From assembly GCA_031389045.1 (NCBI GenBank), contig JANMSE010000658.1, positions 1 to 9,352 on the forward strand: a stretch of 9,352 nt of DNA, given 5' to 3'. This document shows, in pieces, positions 5,681 through 9,352 of the stretch (positions are counted from its first letter, which is position 1; every line of letters starts with the position of its first letter). The notes beneath the pieces are model-generated. The model worked only from the letters and a program-made list of their open reading frames with translations. It was not told the DNA's origin and did no database searches. Source of the stretch: JABFSC01 sp031389045. Lineage in GTDB: Bacteria; Desulfobacterota; Binatia; Bin18. The translations under genes were made by a program, and so were the position numbers.

Positions 5681-7056
5681 CTCCCCACGTGACACCAGTC
5701 TCCTCGCGTGAGCGTGAGACCGTGCTCGAAACGCTGCTCATCCAAGCCGAATTCGGCCAGGATGCGGCCGTGCGCACGGGCATCGCCACGCTCCATCCCG
5801 CCGATGTCGCGGAACTGTTGGATGCCATTGAGGAACCCGAACTCAAGCAGAAAATTTTCAGCTTCCTGGTGCCGGACACCGCTTCCGAAGTGTTGAGTCT
5901 CGTGTCTCCGTTGACGCAGAGCGAACTCACGGAAGAACTGTCCAATGCCGCACTCGGGGATCTCGTCGAACGGCTCGACTCGGACGATGCGGCGGACCTC
6001 CTCGCCTCGCTCCCGGAGGAACAAGCACGGGCCGTGCTGGAACAGGTTCCGGAAGAACTCTCCGCCGAAATGGAGCAATTGCTGAGTTATCCTCCAGATA
6101 CCGCGGGCGGTATCATGCAGACCGAGCACGTGGAGGTACCGAGCGGGACCCGCGCGGATGAGGCGATTGAAATCATCCGTCGCCATATTGACGAGGTGCC
6201 GGACATTCATAACGTCTTCGTCGTCGATGACCAGCGCCATCTGGTGGGGATATTACCGCTGCGGAAATTGATCCTCGCGCGGCCTGACAACTCGGTTGAT
6301 CTGATCATGGACCGTCGAGTGATTTCCGCACGAGTTGATCTCGACCAAGAGCAAGTGGCCCAATTATTTCAGCGCTACGATTTGGTCTCGCTCCCCGTCG
6401 TCGATCCGCAAGGCGTGCTGTTGGGGCGCATCACCATTGATGACGCGGTCGATGTGTTGGAAGAAGAAGCCACCGAGGACATCTACAAACTCGGCGGTTT
6501 GGGTGGCGAAGATGGAGTCTTTGACTCGCCGTGGCGTTCGATTCGTCGTCGCCTTCCCTGGCTGGCCCTGAATCTATTGACCACAACGCTGGGGGCAACG
6601 GTCATCTCCTTTTTTGAAGGAACGATCCAGACGGTCGCGATTGCCGCGGCGTTCATGACGATGGTCGCCGCCCAAGGAGGAAACGCTGGGATTCAGACGT
6701 TGACCGTCATTGTGCGCGGCCTGGCCCTTGGCGAGGTAGGGTTGGGCCACGTCAAAAGAGTGCTGGTCAAAGAATTACTGGTCGCGTTGGGCAACGGACT
6801 TGCGTTAGCGACAGCCGCGGGGGTAGTCGCGTATGTATGGAAAGGGGAGCCGTTAATCGGGGTCGTGCTGAGTCTGGCGTTGGTCGCCAACCTGACCATC
6901 GCCGCCTTTATCGGCACCATGATTCCGTTCACCATGCGATGGCTGGGCATTGATCCCGCCGTTGCCTCCAGCGTCCTCGTCACCGCCTGTACGGATATTT
7001 TTGGGTATCTGACGTTTCTGGGGTTTCTGACACTGTTTTTGCGCATCTTTGGGTAA
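5677..7056 (+). CDS. mgtE: MgtE-type magnesium channel/transporter
   Basis: MgtE is a homodimeric inner-membrane Mg2+ channel whose cytosolic part closes the pore when internal Mg2+ is high. The 459-aa product has the full architecture: an acidic helical N domain (about 15-145, with DSDDAADLLASLPEE), a CBS pair (about 146-205 and 207-265, ending RITIDDAVDVLEEEATED), a connecting helix and about five membrane helices (about 292-459). The pore-region motif GGNAGIQ is at 334-340, and D440 in TACTDIFGY sits where the Mg2+-selecting Asp lies in the Thermus protein. The frame is open upstream to 5506, but the start at 5677 gives the normal family length, has GAGGA six nt upstream (5666-5670), and overlaps the preceding stop as ATGA, implying translational coupling. 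Its TAA (7054-7056) overlaps the first unit of the heptamer repeat. Confidence 0.94.
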   Translation: MTPHVTPVSSRERETVLETLLIQAEFGQDAAVRTGIATLHPADVAELLDAIEEPELKQKIFSFLVPDTASEVLSLVSPLTQSELTEELSNAALGDLVERLDSDDAADLLASLPEEQARAVLEQVPEELSAEMEQLLSYPPDTAGGIMQTEHVEVPSGTRADEAIEIIRRHIDEVPDIHNVFVVDDQRHLVGILPLRKLILARPDNSVDLIMDRRVISARVDLDQEQVAQLFQRYDLVSLPVVDPQGVLLGRITIDDAVDVLEEEATEDIYKLGGLGGEDGVFDSPWRSIRRRLPWLALNLLTTTLGATVISFFEGTIQTVAIAAAFMTMVAAQGGNAGIQTLTVIVRGLALGEVGLGHVKRVLVKELLVALGNGLALATAAGVVAYVWKGEPLIGVVLSLALVANLTIAAFIGTMIPFTMRWLGIDPAVASSVLVTACTDIFGYLTFLGFLTLFLRIFG

Positions 7057-7199
7057 GGTCCAAGGTCCAAAGTCCAAGGTCCAAAGTCTAAAGTCCAAAG
7101 TTTTCCTGTAGCCTGGATTGGGTAGAGCGTAATCCGGAGAGGCGATCAGAACCTTTTTTGACCTTGGACTTTGGACCTTGGACCTTGGACTTTAGACCC
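7055..7199. repeat. composite repeat: inverted heptamer arrays around a REP-like core
   Basis: The left array (7056-7097) is six consecutive 7-base units of the form A[AG]GTC[CT]A: AGGTCCA, AGGTCCA, AAGTCCA, AGGTCCA, AAGTCTA, AAGTCCA. The right array (about 7158-7199) holds the same unit inverted: a degenerate unit, then TGGACTT, TGGACCT, TGGACCT, TGGACTT and TAGACCC. In best register, 7055-7081 and 7160-7186 are a perfect 27-bp inverted repeat around a 78-nt centre. With the REP-like core it fills the whole 147-nt gap between the convergent mgtE and hppA ends. Either read-through transcript would fold into a long stem, so a two-way transcription end or mRNA 3' stabiliser is plausible. Heptamer arrays of this type are, to my knowledge, found scattered between genes in several environmental bacteria. 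No flanking target duplication is evident. Confidence 0.9.
7108..7140 (+). repeat. REP-like element with GTAG head
   Basis: GTAG at 7108-7111 is followed by an imperfect palindrome: CC(T)GGATT (7112-7119, one bulged T) pairs with AATCCGG (7131-7137) around an 11-nt loop. A GTAG head next to a short imperfect hairpin is the layout of REP sequences mobilised by RAYT (TnpA-REP) transposases, and the GTAGCC..GGATT...AATCCGG pattern resembles a widespread intergenic repeat. A T6 run (7154-7159) lies 16 nt past the stem, too far for a classical terminator. No RAYT gene is in the window. Confidence 0.5.
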
Positions 7200-7203
7200 G
7201 CGC

Positions 7204-9258
7204 TTAGACGAGCAGTGGCGCGATCACCAAAGCAACGATCGACATCAACTTGATGAGAATGTTCATCGCCGGACCCGAGGTATCCTTGAATGGATCACCG
7301 ACAGTGTCGCCGACGACCGCGGCCTTATGTGCCTCGGTCCCTTTCTTCTCACCCGGAATCTCACCCTTCTCAATCGCTTTCTTGGCGTTATCCCAGACCC
7401 CACCAGCATTGGCCATCATCAAGGCGAGCAGCACGCCGGTGACTGTCGCTCCGGCTAACATGCCCCCTAATGCTTCCGGCCCAATAACAAAACCGACCAC
7501 GACAGGAGCCACGACGGCCAACACGCCAGGAACAATCATCTCTTTAAGTGCCGCCGTCGTTGAAATATCCACGCACCGGGCCGTATCCGGGCGCGCCCCA
7601 ACACGTCCTTCGAGCAAACCGGGAATATCGCGGAATTGACGCCGGATTTCTTCAACCATCAGTCCCGCCGCGCGACCGACCGCGTTCATCGTCAAAGCGG
7701 CAATGAAAAAGGGCAGGATTCCACCCAAGAACAAGCCAATGATAACGGTGGGCTGGGTGATAACGATTTGGAGTGGAGGAAGATTGATCGCGGCGCGGCT
7801 CTGGTCCACGCTTTGGGTGAACGCGGAGAACAGCGCGAGGGAGGTGAGGGCGGCGGACCCAATGGCGAATCCTTTGCCAATGGCGGCGGTGGTGTTGCCC
7901 AGCGCATCCAACCCATCGGTGATCTTGCGCACTTCAGGACCAAGCTGCGCCATCTCGGAAATCCCACCAGCGTTATCGGCGATAGGGCCGTAGGCATCCA
8001 CGGTCATCGTAATGCCAACCGTTGCCAACATGCCAATGCCAGCGATGCCAATGCCGTACAAACCGGCGGTATAGTCGGCGATATAGATGGCAAGACAGAT
8101 GGCGAGGACAGGCAGCGCGCAGCTTTCCAAGCCGACCGCGATGCCATTGATGATGTTGGTCGCCGCCCCGGTTTGACTCGCATGCGCGACCCGGAGCACG
8201 GGCGTTGAGGACGTGTAGTAGTCGGTAATGCGGCCAATCACCAGGCCGACGATACAACCGGACGAGACCGCCCAGAAAACCGACATGTTGACGCCAAGCG
8301 CATACACCAGGACGAGGGCAAACACGAGGAACGCCGCCGAAGCAATATACGTGGAGTAGCGCAGAGCGGCTTGCGGCCCAGAATTTTTCAGCATCCGCAT
8401 GGAATAGATACCCAGCAACGAAGCCACTAACCCAACAGCAGCGACATCAAGCGGCAAGGTCATCAACGACATCCGCAGGTGCTCGTTGCTCGTTCCTTCT
8501 TGCGCAAGCCGTGAGAATGCCTGTCCGCCCAGCGTGGCGCCAATGGCGATCGCGGCGATGATCGCCCCCACATACGATTCAAAGAGGTCGGCACCCATTC
8601 CAGCGACATCGCCAACATTGTCACCAACGTTGTCCGCGATCACCCCAGGATTGCGTGGGTCATCTTCGGGAATGCCGGCCTCGACCTTACCGACCAGGTC
8701 ACTGCCAACATCGGCGGCTTTGGTATAAATCCCCCCGCCAACACGAGCGAACAGCGCGAGGGAACTCGCACCCATCGCGAACCCGTTAATATAGGAGGCG
8801 TTCGCTGGCGTATGATAAAACCACAAGAACACCCCGACGCCGACCAGACCAATGCTTGCGACGGACAGCCCCATCACGGCACCACCGTCAAAAGCGGTGA
8901 GCAGCGCTTCTCCCTCGCCTTGCTCTTTCGCGGCCTCCGTCGTGCGGACGTTGGCTTTCGTCGCGGCTTGCATACCGAAATAACCTGCCAGCGTCGAACA
9001 CAACCCACCGCTCACGAAGGCGATACCGGTTTGCCAGTTAATAAAGAGCACCAACAACAGAAAGACGATGACAACGAAGATCGCGAGAATCTGATACTCC
9101 CGGCGCAGAAAGGCCATGGACCCTTCGTAGATGTACTCGGCAATTTCCCGCATCCGGTCATTGCCATCGGGGCGCGCGACCACGGATTGGTAGATGCGCC
9201 ATGCGGCCCATAAGCCGCCGAGCCCTAACAGCGGTGAAATCTGAGCAAGAATATCCAT
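7204..9258 (-). CDS. hppA: membrane-bound ion-pumping pyrophosphatase, K+-dependent type
   Basis: HppA hydrolyses cytosolic pyrophosphate and uses the energy to pump H+ and/or Na+ across the inner membrane. The 684-aa length and roughly 16 hydrophobic segments fit a complete enzyme. Active-site motifs are intact: GGGIYTKAADVGSDLVGKVE (174-193, with D187, K191 and E193), EDDPRNPGVIADNVGDNVGD (198-217), DNAKK (623-627) and GDTVGDPFKDT (650-660). GNTTAAIGKG (454-463) has Ala459 where K+-independent enzymes carry Lys, placing it in the K+-dependent class. E227 in DLFESYVG is at the position of the gate Glu of Na+-pumping members, but some K+-dependent enzymes move H+, so the ion is unresolved. 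Start at ATG 9256-9258; the nearest Shine-Dalgarno-like sequence (AGGAAGAG) is about 11 nt away. The 94 nt upstream (9259-9352) shows no convincing promoter. It is convergent with mgtE. Confidence 0.96.
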   Translation of the reverse strand: MDILAQISPLLGLGGLWAAWRIYQSVVARPDGNDRMREIAEYIYEGSMAFLRREYQILAIFVVIVFLLLVLFINWQTGIAFVSGGLCSTLAGYFGMQAATKANVRTTEAAKEQGEGEALLTAFDGGAVMGLSVASIGLVGVGVFLWFYHTPANASYINGFAMGASSLALFARVGGGIYTKAADVGSDLVGKVEAGIPEDDPRNPGVIADNVGDNVGDVAGMGADLFESYVGAIIAAIAIGATLGGQAFSRLAQEGTSNEHLRMSLMTLPLDVAAVGLVASLLGIYSMRMLKNSGPQAALRYSTYIASAAFLVFALVLVYALGVNMSVFWAVSSGCIVGLVIGRITDYYTSSTPVLRVAHASQTGAATNIINGIAVGLESCALPVLAICLAIYIADYTAGLYGIGIAGIGMLATVGITMTVDAYGPIADNAGGISEMAQLGPEVRKITDGLDALGNTTAAIGKGFAIGSAALTSLALFSAFTQSVDQSRAAINLPPLQIVITQPTVIIGLFLGGILPFFIAALTMNAVGRAAGLMVEEIRRQFRDIPGLLEGRVGARPDTARCVDISTTAALKEMIVPGVLAVVAPVVVGFVIGPEALGGMLAGATVTGVLLALMMANAGGVWDNAKKAIEKGEIPGEKKGTEAHKAAVVGDTVGDPFKDTSGPAMNILIKLMSIVALVIAPLLV

Positions 9259-9352
9259 AGCGAGCTATTCTCTTCCTTTGTCGTACTTGTTGTCCGTGTG
9301 ATAAGACCTTGTGGAAATTGGTCTCAGGCTTCCCTGTCTCCACACCAACGCG

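Noticed and set aside
5422..6240. 272-aa minus-strand open frame
   Set aside because: It lies wholly antisense to the end of paralogue 2 and the start of mgtE, has an Arg/His/Gly-heavy composition and no recognisable domain; it is a shadow of GC-rich coding sequence.
6853..7098. 81-aa minus-strand reading frame beginning with WTLDFGPWTL-type repeats, and a similar frame on the plus strand from 7171
   Set aside because: The repeated residues are just the heptamer DNA repeat translated, and the rest lies antisense to mgtE or hppA.
7131..7159. Intrinsic terminator made of the REP-like stem and the T6 run
   Set aside because: The T-run begins 16 nt after the stem ends, too far for classical Rho-independent termination.
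7636..8208. 190-aa plus-strand open frame
   Set aside because: It is antisense to the conserved core of hppA and has Gly/Arg/Asp-rich, low-hydrophobicity composition typical of a shadow frame.
9257..9325. Short hairpins ATAGC/GCTAT over the hppA start and AGACC/GGTCT at 9304-9324
   Set aside because: Stems of 5 bp are expected by chance in this length, and one has only a 2-nt loop.

Overview
The window is a piece of a moderately GC-rich chromosome from a Gram-negative-type bacterium, probably uncultured. It carries seven or eight real genes. Nothing in it is phage, plasmid, CRISPR or RNA-gene sequence. Large membrane proteins dominate: two polyprenyl-phosphate-sugar glycosyltransferases, a Mg2+ channel and a membrane pyrophosphatase. 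The genus cannot be read from the sequence. Gene style and intergenic repeats would fit a deltaproteobacterium-like, Tectomicrobia-like or related environmental lineage, but this is only an impression.

Left part (1-1931). A 12-bp perfect palindrome (50-77) precedes a small uncharacterised gene (114-434, +). Convergent to it is a short, single-domain adenine DNA glycosylase of the MutY family (459-1151, -). Divergent from mutY is an 88-residue protein of unknown function (1268-1534, +) with a clear promoter and ribosome binding site. It runs convergently, with only 4 nt between stop codons, into a small membrane-anchored coiled-coil protein (1539-1892, -). A palindrome at 1948-1973 has a consensus -35 hexamer in each arm and appears to hold back-to-back promoters for that gene and for the block to its right.

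Central block (2020-7056, +). Two colinear, clearly paralogous GT39/ArnT-like membrane glycosyltransferases lie in tandem. The second overlaps the start of an mgtE Mg2+ channel gene by ATGA, so this looks like a three-gene operon. The glycosyltransferases should work on the outer face of the inner membrane, moving a sugar from a lipid-phosphate donor to an envelope acceptor. MgtE imports Mg2+ under control of its cytosolic N and CBS domains.

Right part (7057-9352). The convergent ends of mgtE and hppA are separated by a compact composite repeat: arrays of a 7-base unit in opposite orientation, forming a perfect 27-bp inverted repeat around a REP-like hairpin with a GTAG head. It is the most unusual non-coding structure in the window. 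hppA (7204-9258, -) is a complete membrane pyrophosphatase with the signature of the K+-dependent class.

I found no convincing new multi-gene system. The items most worth following are the heptamer/REP composite, the glycosyltransferase pair with changed first-loop acidic residues and its coupling to mgtE, and the MutY that lacks its 8-oxoG-reading domain.
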